DNA of 64,000 nt, taken from Mariniradius saccharolyticus AK6. Lineage in GTDB: Bacteria > Bacteroidota > Bacteroidia > Cytophagales > Cyclobacteriaceae. The notes beneath the pieces were generated by a model. It saw only the letters and a list, made by a program, of their open reading frames with translations. It was not told the DNA's origin and searched no databases. This document shows, piece after piece, positions 33,558 to 43,008 of the stretch (the first letter of the stretch is position 1; every line of letters begins with the position of its first letter). The position numbers were made by a program, and so were the translations under genes. The stretch lies in the NCBI RefSeq assembly GCF_000330725.2, contig NZ_AMZY02000010.1, forward strand, positions 426,052-490,051, given 5' to 3'.

Positions 33558-33650
33558 ACCCGAGTATACTCCGTGTTTATTCCGTGTAGCACAGCTACAC
33601 CCTTGCATGGTTGAATCAGGTGATTCATACTCAAGATGGATAGCGCTCCC

Positions 33651-34847
33651 TCACTTACATATCTTCGCCATCGCATCCACGGCCTGCTTCAAGCCTGCCT
33701 CCGCGGCCTTTTGTAAATCCCGACAGGCCTCAGCCTTTTTTCCCAAATAATGGTAAGCCAAGCCCCTCTGGTAATTGGCCTGCAGCAGGTCGGGTTGGTA
33801 GTACAGTGCCAAGGTATAGGCAGCAATCGCATCGAGGTATTGTTGCTTCTGGTACAGGATGTTTCCCTTCGAAAAATAGGCCTGGGCGTCCATGGGATTG
33901 AGTCCTATCGCCCGGTTGTACAACTCCAATGCCTGATCCGCCCGCTTGAGCTTTTGGAGCACATAAGCCTTGTACTTCAGTGCTTCGGCGTCATCGGGTT
34001 GGATTTCCAGCACTTTGTCAAAGTCCTCGAGGGCTTCAGTCCACTTTTCGGCCCGCAAGCGTTGATAACCCCGCTGTTTGTAGGACAGCGCAAAGTCCGG
34101 CTGGTCCTCGATGGCTTGGTCGTAGAATTTCTCCGCACTTTCCCAATCGCCGGTGGCATTGGCCAAGGCAGCCAGGTATTGATGGGCCATCGGGTGATAA
34201 GGATTGATATCGAGCGCTTTCATGAAATCCTCCTTGGCCCGGGCGGTATCACCGGCCATTTCGAAAGCCCTGCCGCGATGCAGGTAGTAATCCGCGGTCC
34301 CAGGTGCCAGCGAAATCGCCTCGTCAAAACTCTTTTTCGCTTCCCGCCACTCACCAAGTGCAAGCTGGCAAAGACCGATGTTTTCGAATACATGTGCATT
34401 GTTGCCGCTTTGCTGGGTAAAAACACCCGATACACCCGACTGGTAACCCTTACGCTGGTAGATGATGGTTTGGGTCGGCCCGGGGGGAATATGTAGCAGA
34501 TTGCTGAAATCCTCGAGGGCAAGCGCGTATTGGCCCAAGCGGTAGCGCATCGTGCCACGCAGGAAGATGCCGTCGTAATGCAAGGGGTCGAGTTCTAGGA
34601 GGCTGTTCAGGTCAGTCAAAGCGCCCTCCGTGTCTCCGGCCCTATCCCGGACCAGGCTTCGGTAGTAGTAGGGTTCGGTCAGGTAAGGCCGATCCTGGAT
34701 AATCCCGGAAAGAACGGCATAAGCATCCAAATGCTGCCCCTGTTCGGAAAGCCGCATCGCCTCTTCCAGCTTCTCCTCAAGCCTTTCGTCCTGGCCAAAT
34801 GCGGGGGTAATGAACAAAATCAAGGCTATGAAAATCCACCATTTCAT
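33651..34847 (-). CDS. Exported tetratricopeptide-repeat protein
   Basis: 398 residues from the ATG at 34847: signal MKWWIFIALILFITPAFGQ and then about ten TPR units over nearly the whole chain, for example AYAVLSGIIQDRPYLTEPYY, ALEDFSNLLHIPPG and ALEDFDKVLEIQPDDAEALK. TPR arrays are scaffolds for protein complexes; here it is periplasmic or outer-membrane associated. The frame runs upstream to 35036, but through the murA terminator, so that extension is not coding. Stands alone. Confidence 0.88.
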   Translation of the reverse strand: MKWWIFIALILFITPAFGQDERLEEKLEEAMRLSEQGQHLDAYAVLSGIIQDRPYLTEPYYYRSLVRDRAGDTEGALTDLNSLLELDPLHYDGIFLRGTMRYRLGQYALALEDFSNLLHIPPGPTQTIIYQRKGYQSGVSGVFTQQSGNNAHVFENIGLCQLALGEWREAKKSFDEAISLAPGTADYYLHRGRAFEMAGDTARAKEDFMKALDINPYHPMAHQYLAALANATGDWESAEKFYDQAIEDQPDFALSYKQRGYQRLRAEKWTEALEDFDKVLEIQPDDAEALKYKAYVLQKLKRADQALELYNRAIGLNPMDAQAYFSKGNILYQKQQYLDAIAAYTLALYYQPDLLQANYQRGLAYHYLGKKAEACRDLQKAAEAGLKQAVDAMAKICK

Positions 34848-34941
34848 AGAATGAATATACGGGTATGCGGAATCATAAGTGAACTTGATTTCCAAATTTT
34901 CCTCAAGCCCTTCAATGGTTAAACGGCATAAACTTTCAAAC

Positions 34942-34974
34942 AAAAAACCTCCCGAGTATAATCCCGGGAGGCTT
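34942..34974 (-). terminator. Terminator of the murA operon
   Basis: On the minus strand GCCTCCCGGGA...TCGGGAGG forms a strong hairpin followed by TTTTTTG, about 30 bases after the murA stop. Confidence 0.88.
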
Positions 34975-35004
34975 TGGTATGTTGTTGAATTTTTTCCTAA
35001 TATC

Positions 35005-36309
35005 TCAAATGCGTTGGATATTCGCCCCAATCGCATTCAAGCGCTGATCGATATGCTGATAGCCGCGGTCTATCTGCTCGATGTTGTCGATGATCGAAGT
35101 ACCCTCGGCGGACATTGCCGCAATCAGCAGGGAAACACCCGCCCGGATATCGGGTGAGGTCATCCGGATGCCTCGGAGGGGATACTTCCGATCCAAACCA
35201 ATCACCGTGGCCCTGTGCGGATCGCAAAGAATAATCTGTGCCCCCATATCGATCAATTTGTCGACGAAGAACAATCGGCTCTCAAACATTTTCTGGTGTA
35301 CCAATACCGTTCCCTTGGCTTGGGTCGCCGTCACCAATACGATGCTTAGCAGGTCAGGCGTAAATCCCGGCCAAATCGCATCCGCAATCGTCAGGATCGA
35401 TCCGTCAATGAAAGTGTCGATTTCGTAGTGCCTTTGGGAAGGGATGTGGATGTCGTCTCCCCTGAAATCCATCTTGATCCCCATCCGCTTGAAAGTATCG
35501 GGAATGATCCCTAGGCGGTGAATTTGGGCATCCTTGATCGTAATGTCGGATTGGGTCATGGCTGCCATGCCGATAAAGGATCCGATTTCGATCATATCAG
35601 GCAGCATGGTATGCTCGGTACCTTTGAGAGATTTCACCCCTTCGATGTGCAGCAAGTTGGAACCGATGCCAGTGATCTTGGCACCCATCCTGTTGAGCAT
35701 GTCGCAAAGCTGCTGCAGGTAGGGCTCGCAGGCCGCGTTGTAAATGGTGGTTTTGCCCTCTGCAAGAACCGCTGCCATGACGATATTGGCGGTACCGGTC
35801 ACGGAAGCCTCGTCCAAGAGCATATAGGCCCCTTTCAGGTTTTTGCCATCGATATGGTAAATCTCGCGCTTGCTATCGTAGTGGAACTCGGCTCCGAGTT
35901 TTTGGAAACCAAAGAAGTGCGTATCCATCCGTCTACGGCCAATCTTGTCGCCTCCAGGCTTGGAAAGACGTCCATGTCCAAAGCGCGCCAATAAGGGTCC
36001 GAGTATCATCACGGACCCGCGCAGTGCGGAAGCTTTTTTCAGGAATTCATCCGTATCCAGATACTGGAGGTTTACGTTGTCCGCCTCAAAGCTGTAAGAT
36101 TCTGGCCCGAGCTTCTCGACTTTGACTCCCATATCCGAAAGCAAGTCGATCAACTTCACGACGTCCCGGATATTGGGGATCTTGTGGATGGTGACTTTTT
36201 CGGGCGTGAGCAGGACAGCACAGAGAATCTGCAAGGCTTCGTTTTTGGCGCCTTGGGGAATAATTTCGCCCTTGAGCTTCAGGCCGCCGGTGACTTTGAA
36301 TGATGACAT
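35005..36309 (-). CDS. murA: UDP-N-acetylglucosamine 1-carboxyvinyltransferase with Asp at the fosfomycin site
   Basis: 434 residues. MurA transfers enolpyruvate from PEP to UDP-GlcNAc, the first committed step of peptidoglycan synthesis, in the cytoplasm. Seen: KLKGEIIPQGAKNEALQILC at the N-terminus (with the conserved Lys and Asn), LARFGHGRLSKPGGDKIGRR and GRFVVLxD-type motifs in the second half. In E. coli the active loop has Cys115, which fosfomycin alkylates; here the aligned residue is Asp121 in PGGDKIG, as in other naturally resistant MurA. It starts immediately after the DUF4290 stop. Confidence 0.96.
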   Translation of the reverse strand: MSSFKVTGGLKLKGEIIPQGAKNEALQILCAVLLTPEKVTIHKIPNIRDVVKLIDLLSDMGVKVEKLGPESYSFEADNVNLQYLDTDEFLKKASALRGSVMILGPLLARFGHGRLSKPGGDKIGRRRMDTHFFGFQKLGAEFHYDSKREIYHIDGKNLKGAYMLLDEASVTGTANIVMAAVLAEGKTTIYNAACEPYLQQLCDMLNRMGAKITGIGSNLLHIEGVKSLKGTEHTMLPDMIEIGSFIGMAAMTQSDITIKDAQIHRLGIIPDTFKRMGIKMDFRGDDIHIPSQRHYEIDTFIDGSILTIADAIWPGFTPDLLSIVLVTATQAKGTVLVHQKMFESRLFFVDKLIDMGAQIILCDPHRATVIGLDRKYPLRGIRMTSPDIRAGVSLLIAAMSAEGTSIIDNIEQIDRGYQHIDQRLNAIGANIQRI

Positions 36310-36975
36310 TTATCTACGCTTTTTGGGGTGGCCGCCGTTTCTTCTTCTGTTGTGGTCAAACTTCCTGCGGTGCTTGGCAGCACGATCCGATTCTTGCTCA
36401 GAAGGAAGCTGGAAATCACGTCTCGTATTGGTTTCGAAAAGGCCCATTTCACGGACTTTGTCCAAATCGATATGAAGCTTACCCTTGGACAGGGTTTTGA
36501 TATCGTCAAGGATAATTCCGTCGTCGAAATTGTCCCTATTCCAAGTCGAATGGAAACTCCGCATCAGCTGTCCGATATAGATGATCGCAGCTTCCTGCTC
36601 CTCATCGTCTTCGATTTCGACAGCCTTCTCGATGAGCTTTTCGATGTTTCGACCATAGTGTTTGAACTTGACCTCTCCTTTCGGATAGCCGACGCGCTTG
36701 GGCTTGCGGTCAAGAATCTCGGGTTCGGGTGCGGGATAGGGTCCATCCACATCCAACTTGAAGTTGGACATGATGTGGAGGTCGTCCCAGATTTTTTGGT
36801 CATTCTCTGCCTTCATTTGGGGGTTGAGTTGTTTGACCATTTCCACCAAAAGAAAGGCGCTTTGTGTTCTTTTATCCCTATCCTCCATAGCAGAAATATG
36901 TACGGCAAGACGTTGGATGTTTTTGCCGTACTCCTTCAGGATGACGGACTGTTTATTGGTTTCTGTATTGCTCAT
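36310..36975 (-). CDS. DUF4290 protein
   Basis: 221 residues, a family restricted to Bacteroidetes with unknown function. It starts MSNTETNKQSVILKEYGKNI, has a central KPKRVGYPKGEVKFKHYGRN, and ends in a strongly basic tail (KHRRKFDHNRRRN onward) that could bind nucleic acid. No export signal. It directly abuts murA (no bases between its stop and the murA ATG), a conserved pairing. Confidence 0.88.
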   Translation of the reverse strand: MSNTETNKQSVILKEYGKNIQRLAVHISAMEDRDKRTQSAFLLVEMVKQLNPQMKAENDQKIWDDLHIMSNFKLDVDGPYPAPEPEILDRKPKRVGYPKGEVKFKHYGRNIEKLIEKAVEIEDDEEQEAAIIYIGQLMRSFHSTWNRDNFDDGIILDDIKTLSKGKLHIDLDKVREMGLFETNTRRDFQLPSEQESDRAAKHRRKFDHNRRRNGGHPKKRR

Positions 36976-37028
36976 GGGGTTGTCCCGTCTAAGTAGTGAT
37001 CAAGAAAAAAACTTGTATCAGGGATTGT

Positions 37029-39281
37029 TCAGTCGATGATTCGAAGCTTCGCAAAGCTAAGTAATAATGTTTTCTCTCCAAAATTTTCAAATTGTATCGT
37101 GGCTTTTCTGTTAAGTCCCTCAATTTCAATCCTAAGCACCTTCCCATATCCAAACTTCGGGTGCTCCACGAGCATGCTTTCCTTCAGGTTGTTGGTATTG
37201 GATGGTTTGAAGTCGGGACTCGGGCTATGGACTTTGGCGGTGGTCATCGGCCTCACCTGCGGACCTTTGATGCCAATAAAGCCCGAACGGGGTTCGACGG
37301 ACTCGTTTCTCAATGCCCCTGAAAGCGCGGTACTCATCCGCTTATTGACCCGAATGGTAGCGGGATCGACTTCTTCCAGAAATCGGCTTGGTTCACAGTT
37401 AAGCAATCTGCCAAACCGGTACCGTGTCAAAGCATAGGTCAGGTAGAGCTTTTCCATCGCACGGGTGGTGGCAACGTAAAACAGCCTCCTCTCCTCTTCC
37501 AGGTCCTCCCGACTTTGCATCATCATTTGGGAAGGAAAAAGGTCTTCCTCCATGCCCACCACAAACACCTGCTTGAATTCCAAGCCCTTGGAAGAGTGGA
37601 TCGTCATCAAAGTGACGGCGTCGCTTGTATCCTTGTCCCGGTCATTGTCCGTCAACAGGGCAATTTCCTGCAAAAACGCTCCCAAGCTTTTATCTTCATT
37701 CTCAGGACTATCGACGTATTCCTTGATCGCATTGAGCAATTCCTGGACGTTTTCATAGCGGTTGAGCCCTTCGATGGTCTTGTCCTCATAGAGTTCCTTC
37801 AACAATCCGGATTGCTTGGCAATGGTATTGGCAGCTTCGTAGGCATCCTTTCGCTCTACTTCGATCCCAAAACTCTTGATCATCGTGGCGAAATCATCCA
37901 CGGCATTGGCTGCCCGACCGCCCAGGAAACTAGTGGCATTGAGGATCACTTCCCAAAGCGGGATATCATGTTCGTATGCCGCGACGATCATTTTCTCGAC
38001 CGTACTGTCTCCGATGCCCCTTTTCGGAAAATTAATAATCCGCTTGAAAGCCTCCTCGTCGTCCTTATTGACTACATAGCGCATATAGGCCATGAGGTCT
38101 TTGATTTCCTTTCTTTGGTAAAATGACAATCCACCGACAATCTTGTAGGTGATGTTCATTTTCCGAAGGGCTTCCTCTATGGCACGGGATTGTGAGTTGG
38201 TGCGGTACAGGACCGCAAAATCCGAGTTGTTGAGTTTCTTGTTATTCTTTTCCTCGAAAATCGTCGTAGCTACCAGCTTTCCTTCCTCATTGTCCGAGCT
38301 TGCCTTGATCAGCTCGATCTGCTCGCCGTGGTGGTTTTGGGTCCAGACTTCCTTTTTGAGTTGGGCCTTATTTTTGGCAATGATGCTGTTGGCTGCCTGG
38401 ACAATGTTCTTGGTAGAACGGTAATTTTGCTCCAGTTTGACCACAAACAAATCAGGATAATCCCGCTCAAAATTGAGGATGTTTTGGATATCTGCACCCC
38501 TGAAGGCATAGATACTCTGCGCATCGTCGCCCACCACACAGATGTTTTGGTGCACGGCAGCGAGTTTTTTGGTGATGAGGTATTGGGAAAGATTGGTATC
38601 CTGAAACTCGTCCACCATCACATACCGAAACCGCTGCTGGTACTTGTTCAACACATCCAAATGATCCCGGAAGAGGACATTGGTATTGAAAAGCAGGTCG
38701 TCAAAATCCATCGCGCCGGATTTGAAAAGGCGCTTTTGATAAGTCTTGTAGATTTCGCCCATCAGCGGCTTCATCGCAAGCGCATCTTCATTTCTAAGGT
38801 CTGCATTTCCAAGGTAAGCCTCCCACGAGATCAGTCTGTTTTTGGCACCGGAAATACGGGAAAGGACCGTACTTGGCTTGTAGACCTTGTCGTCCAGTTT
38901 CATTTCCTTGACGATTGCCTTGATCAACGACTTGGAATCGTCCGTATCATAGATCGAAAAATTGGATGGATATCCCAGCAAATGCGACTCAACCCGCAGG
39001 ATTTTGGCAAATGTCGAGTGGAAAGTCCCCATCCAGGTATTCCTTGCTTCCAGTCCGATCAATTTCTCGATCCGGTGCTTCATCTCACTTGCCGCCTTGT
39101 TGGTAAAGGTCAAGGCCAAAATCTGAAAGGGGTCAACGCCTTTGGCATGGATCAAATGCGCGATCCGCATCGTCAGGACACGGGTCTTACCCGAACCGGC
39201 ACCTGCGATGATCATCAGGGGCCCTTCGGTATGTTCTACAGCTTCTCTTTGGGGGGGATTGAGTCCTTTTAAATAATCCAT
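37029..39281 (-). CDS. UvrD/PcrA-family ATP-dependent DNA helicase
   Basis: 750 residues from the ATG at 39281, typical of UvrD/PcrA. Superfamily 1A motifs: LNPPQREAVEHTEGP (Q motif), AGAGSGKTRVL (Walker A at about 27-33), VDEFQDTNLSQY (Walker B), VGDDAQSIYAFRGA (motif III), LEQNYRSTKNI (IV), VTLMTIHSSKGLEFKQVFVV (V) and YVATTRAMEKLYL (VI). It unwinds DNA 3'-5' in nucleotide excision and mismatch repair and clears recombinase. A TTG at 39296 in frame is not preferred. It lies about 50 bases upstream of the DUF4290 gene. Confidence 0.96.
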   Translation of the reverse strand: MDYLKGLNPPQREAVEHTEGPLMIIAGAGSGKTRVLTMRIAHLIHAKGVDPFQILALTFTNKAASEMKHRIEKLIGLEARNTWMGTFHSTFAKILRVESHLLGYPSNFSIYDTDDSKSLIKAIVKEMKLDDKVYKPSTVLSRISGAKNRLISWEAYLGNADLRNEDALAMKPLMGEIYKTYQKRLFKSGAMDFDDLLFNTNVLFRDHLDVLNKYQQRFRYVMVDEFQDTNLSQYLITKKLAAVHQNICVVGDDAQSIYAFRGADIQNILNFERDYPDLFVVKLEQNYRSTKNIVQAANSIIAKNKAQLKKEVWTQNHHGEQIELIKASSDNEEGKLVATTIFEEKNNKKLNNSDFAVLYRTNSQSRAIEEALRKMNITYKIVGGLSFYQRKEIKDLMAYMRYVVNKDDEEAFKRIINFPKRGIGDSTVEKMIVAAYEHDIPLWEVILNATSFLGGRAANAVDDFATMIKSFGIEVERKDAYEAANTIAKQSGLLKELYEDKTIEGLNRYENVQELLNAIKEYVDSPENEDKSLGAFLQEIALLTDNDRDKDTSDAVTLMTIHSSKGLEFKQVFVVGMEEDLFPSQMMMQSREDLEEERRLFYVATTRAMEKLYLTYALTRYRFGRLLNCEPSRFLEEVDPATIRVNKRMSTALSGALRNESVEPRSGFIGIKGPQVRPMTTAKVHSPSPDFKPSNTNNLKESMLVEHPKFGYGKVLRIEIEGLNRKATIQFENFGEKTLLLSFAKLRIID

Positions 39282-39413
39282 GCAACAAAACTCCAACAGC
39301 TTCCAAAGTTAAGGTTTTTTGTCGGGGGGGAAAGGAGATAACTGAAATGTTGTCCGTCACTGCTGGAAGTTTTTAAGGCTGAAAAAAATCAAATTCCAAC
39401 TTCAGCGTTTGCC

Positions 39414-42400
39414 TTAAAACAAGGCAGTCACCTGCATCCGGCCGATGTGTACGACCCGATCCAAACCCTCCGAATTCCTACCCTCGTAGACGACATTCAT
39501 CTGAAGTCCCTCGCCGATCTTTTGCAGCAAGCTCAAGGTCCAAGTAATATTATTTCCCACAGTGAGTGCATTGAGCATCTCGTAACCGACGGGGCTATTG
39601 GCAATGCCATTGTACTCGAGGTAGGAATACCTAAGATTCGCATTCAGCGTGGTCTTGATGGCCTTGGCGTAGCGGAGTTCCAGTCCTGCTTGGTGCATGA
39701 TCGACTCTTCGTTGAATTCAGTGTTGGCGACATTTTGCTTGAGCGTGTATTGGTATAGCAAGGTCGTTCGGAACAGACTGCTGGGCTGCCAGGCGAGTTC
39801 CGGACCAAGTGCGGATTGTTCTACCCAATAATTCCTGTTTTCCAAAAAGTCCGAGTTGGAGATTCTTCTCCCCTTTTGTCCCAAAAGCCGCAGGTTGATA
39901 CTTGGGCTGAAGTTATACCGGGTATTGAGTCGCCAGTCCTTTTGTGCCAAATCATCAAAGCCCCCTGCGAGCAGTTGCTTGTTTTGGTTGTCAAAAAGAG
40001 AAAGGTCGAAGCCATATTTTGCAGAAGAACGATTGAAGAAAAACGTTGAACGAATTACCTGTCGGACGGACAACAAATCCTCCGGTGCAAATCCGCCGAC
40101 AAACGGATTGACCCGATCCCAAAAATCATCTGATGTGATTTTCTTCTCAATGCTGACGCTGGTGGTGTTGGAGAACTTCTGGAGAAACTTTTGCATCATT
40201 CCCCCATCGCGCCAGTTATCGGGAAACTTGGCATTGAGTCGATAATTGAATATCGTAGTGTAGGCCTGCACAAACTCCGTGGTGGGCACAAACACCTTGA
40301 TGAAGTTCTTTTCTTCAGGATTAATCGCGATGAAAAACTCATTGAGCTGCTGGATTCCGTCACCGTTGTCGTCGCGCCATGTATGCGTTCCTTCGCCAGT
40401 TGGCACGGGCAGAAACACAAATTCGCGCCTGAATTCCCTGCCATTCCCGAGTGCATAGCTCAATTCGTTTCGGATATTGTTTTTTGCCAAAGTCCCCAAA
40501 TAATCAACTTTTCCAAGTACGGTCGTCTCCCTGCCGGCTCCTGTTCTGATCAAATCCAATTCACGATAAGTAAAGGTAGCGCTGAGATCGTGGTTATTGA
40601 ACCGCCGTTTGAAACCGAAGTTGGTTTGCCGCGCTTCGGTATCTCGGACCATTACGCCATCGATCGGAAAATCATCCGCACGTACCGAAGCGTTGACAAA
40701 TGCTGAAAAAGGAAGCGTGTCGTTGGTCTGCAGGTAGACGAAATGCTCCAAAAAGTTCATCGCGGTACTCACGACCGAATCGCGTTCGATGTCCTTTACG
40801 GCATTGCGATCGAGGATCAAACGGTAGCCGGGGACAAAAATCCGAGACTTGTAACGAATGTCACCCGTATAGCGGACCCAAGCCGAATTGAGGCGATTGA
40901 CGTCGGCATTGAGCCCAAAGAATTCCTGTTTAACAAAAATCCTCCTGCCAATCTGTTGGTTCCACTTCGCCAGGTGCTGCGTCCCTCCGAGCACCTGACC
41001 GCGGTTTCTAAGGTTAAAACGGTAGCTAAACTGGTTGTCGGCGTCCCTGCTCAATTCGACCTGGGTATTGAAAATCCGCTCATGTGCCGGGACGGACATG
41101 TCCTCTTGCTGCAAGCTCCAATCCCTGTCAAATTCGATGTAGCGCAGGCGGTCGATAAAGCTGAAATGCTGCGAATTGTATTCAAACTCTGTCAAAGACC
41201 GAAACTTGTAACCAGGAAAAACACCTAAAACCCTGTTTTCGGATAGAATACCTGACTTTACGCCGAATCCTTGGTTGGTCTCATTACCCAAGTCGGAGAA
41301 CAGGTTTTGGTCGGTATTTGAAAATGCCAACTCGGTATAGACCTGTTCATGTTCGGTAATCTTGACTCTGGATCCGGCGGTAAACATTTGCTTTTTGTTC
41401 GGTGCCGGCAACGGGGCAAAAATCGAGTAATTGCCCTGCGGGACACCTTGGATCGAGGGAACAAACCTAAAGACCGGGCCATTTGACAATTGCTTTTCCC
41501 TGACGTAATCGCCTTTTTCCTGTCCCACTTCCGTAAACGCGATCGCAAAATGGGCAACCTGGGGATCTATCGAATACTCATAGTACACGATAGGATTACC
41601 AAGGTCATCGACATCTTCCAACTTTCGGTACAGTATCCGATTTGGGTCGAAGGCTACACTGTCTACTCGCGGCACGAGGGCACTGCCCACATCGTTTCCT
41701 ACCGAGGCTAAAAGCCGCTTGTCTTCGTCTGTCATGTCAAAAAACAGCGGTCGATTGCGGTTATCCTGTTCCCGGTAGTAATTCATGTACAATGACACCC
41801 GGTCGGTCTCCTGGATATGGTTGGCAGTCAGGATGGATCTCGAATAGTCACGCTCCGCATATTCGAAATCGATCCGAATACGTGTGTATTTGGTAATCAA
41901 GACATTGGGCGTGAATGTAATCTCGCCTTGGTTGTAGTCAATGACATAGTCGTAGTTGAATCCGCGCTGGAGCAGTCTGCCGTCATAGAATACCCGCTCC
42001 GAATTGGCCATGATGATGACGAAGCGCTCATTTTGGGGTCCGGGAATGCGGTAGGGTCCCAAGGTTCCCTCACTGACTTCCAGCACGATGGAAGCAAACT
42101 TGCCCTTGGCCACTGAAATCCCGCCTTGGGTAGAAGCCTTCCATTTATCTCCGAGGCGATAGTTGGTAGTGGCTTGTGCACCCTGCACGTTTTTATAATA
42201 GCGTAGAAACTCAGACCTGCGTTGCGTCAAAACCACATCTCCAGCTGCCAAGTTGAATCGATCGTTGTACAATTCGACCAACACCCGATCAAAATCCTGC
42301 AACTGCTGGGTATTTCCTTCCGGCTGAAAGGGAACGTTTTGGTCGGTAATGCTGGCGCGGATATTGAGATTCTCGGCAAGCTGTCCGCTGAGTTGGAGAT

Positions 42401-42887
42401 TGAGGGAAGAATTGACGAAGAGGTTTTGGGTATTTCCAAAAGAAACTCCTCGGGTAAGATTCCCGGATTTGTTGAGGTTGGTTGTCGGAAAAAGTTCCTC
42501 CCGAAAATCAAAAGTCTGTACGGCCTTGCGCCTGTTGTCCTTGAACAGTGCCATCGAATCATAATCAGCGGCCAAGGTCCTGCGTGCGTATGTCTTGGAA
42601 AAATCATACGGAAAAGTCCGATAGCATATCAGCAGTGAATCGGGGACTTGCTGTGCTTCCATGCTAATCTTGATCTGCTTGGTGGCCAGCGAATATTGGT
42701 AAGGATAGGATTTTTGGCTTTTGTCCGTCACTCGGATACTTTCCTCTGCGACCGGAAGCGAATCCAACACAAATGCCTTTCCCACCTCCTGGGTTGAAAC
42801 CCAGCGGCATCGTTCCTGCTGGGCCCAAGCGGCAGGACCCAGCAATAGCATGCAACCCAGAAGGGTGAGGAAGAAGGAGGAGCGCAT
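39414..42887 (-). CDS. Very large outer-membrane beta-barrel-like protein of unknown function
   Basis: 1157 residues from the ATG at 42887 (signal MRSSFFLTLLGCMLLLG...AWAQ). After a small N-terminal domain there is a long beta-rich region with conserved-looking stretches such as SGNLTRGVSFGNTQN, then SLNLQLSGQLAENLNIRASI and YDYVIDYNQGEITFTPNVLI, and many aromatic strand ends in the last 700 residues (TTLLYQYTLKQN, ANLRYSYLEY). It ends in a short strand MQVTALF. This suggests a barrel of more than 20 strands, with some likeness to the N-terminal part of SprA-type proteins, but no family is confirmed. No partner gene is evident. Confidence 0.75.
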   Translation of the reverse strand: MRSSFFLTLLGCMLLLGPAAWAQQERCRWVSTQEVGKAFVLDSLPVAEESIRVTDKSQKSYPYQYSLATKQIKISMEAQQVPDSLLICYRTFPYDFSKTYARRTLAADYDSMALFKDNRRKAVQTFDFREELFPTTNLNKSGNLTRGVSFGNTQNLFVNSSLNLQLSGQLAENLNIRASITDQNVPFQPEGNTQQLQDFDRVLVELYNDRFNLAAGDVVLTQRRSEFLRYYKNVQGAQATTNYRLGDKWKASTQGGISVAKGKFASIVLEVSEGTLGPYRIPGPQNERFVIIMANSERVFYDGRLLQRGFNYDYVIDYNQGEITFTPNVLITKYTRIRIDFEYAERDYSRSILTANHIQETDRVSLYMNYYREQDNRNRPLFFDMTDEDKRLLASVGNDVGSALVPRVDSVAFDPNRILYRKLEDVDDLGNPIVYYEYSIDPQVAHFAIAFTEVGQEKGDYVREKQLSNGPVFRFVPSIQGVPQGNYSIFAPLPAPNKKQMFTAGSRVKITEHEQVYTELAFSNTDQNLFSDLGNETNQGFGVKSGILSENRVLGVFPGYKFRSLTEFEYNSQHFSFIDRLRYIEFDRDWSLQQEDMSVPAHERIFNTQVELSRDADNQFSYRFNLRNRGQVLGGTQHLAKWNQQIGRRIFVKQEFFGLNADVNRLNSAWVRYTGDIRYKSRIFVPGYRLILDRNAVKDIERDSVVSTAMNFLEHFVYLQTNDTLPFSAFVNASVRADDFPIDGVMVRDTEARQTNFGFKRRFNNHDLSATFTYRELDLIRTGAGRETTVLGKVDYLGTLAKNNIRNELSYALGNGREFRREFVFLPVPTGEGTHTWRDDNGDGIQQLNEFFIAINPEEKNFIKVFVPTTEFVQAYTTIFNYRLNAKFPDNWRDGGMMQKFLQKFSNTTSVSIEKKITSDDFWDRVNPFVGGFAPEDLLSVRQVIRSTFFFNRSSAKYGFDLSLFDNQNKQLLAGGFDDLAQKDWRLNTRYNFSPSINLRLLGQKGRRISNSDFLENRNYWVEQSALGPELAWQPSSLFRTTLLYQYTLKQNVANTEFNEESIMHQAGLELRYAKAIKTTLNANLRYSYLEYNGIANSPVGYEMLNALTVGNNITWTLSLLQKIGEGLQMNVVYEGRNSEGLDRVVHIGRMQVTALF

Positions 42888-43008
42888 CAAATGGCGAATA
42901 AACTCCCTAAGGTACTATTTTCAATAAGAACTAGGCGTGTAGCAGAACACAAAGCATTTTAACGGGTATAAAAGAAAAAAATCCGGGAGCCAAGTCCAAT
43001 GCTTGCGA

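Noticed and set aside
38328..39272. 314-codon plus-strand frame
   Set aside because: Antisense to the UvrD/PcrA helicase with all its motifs on the minus strand.
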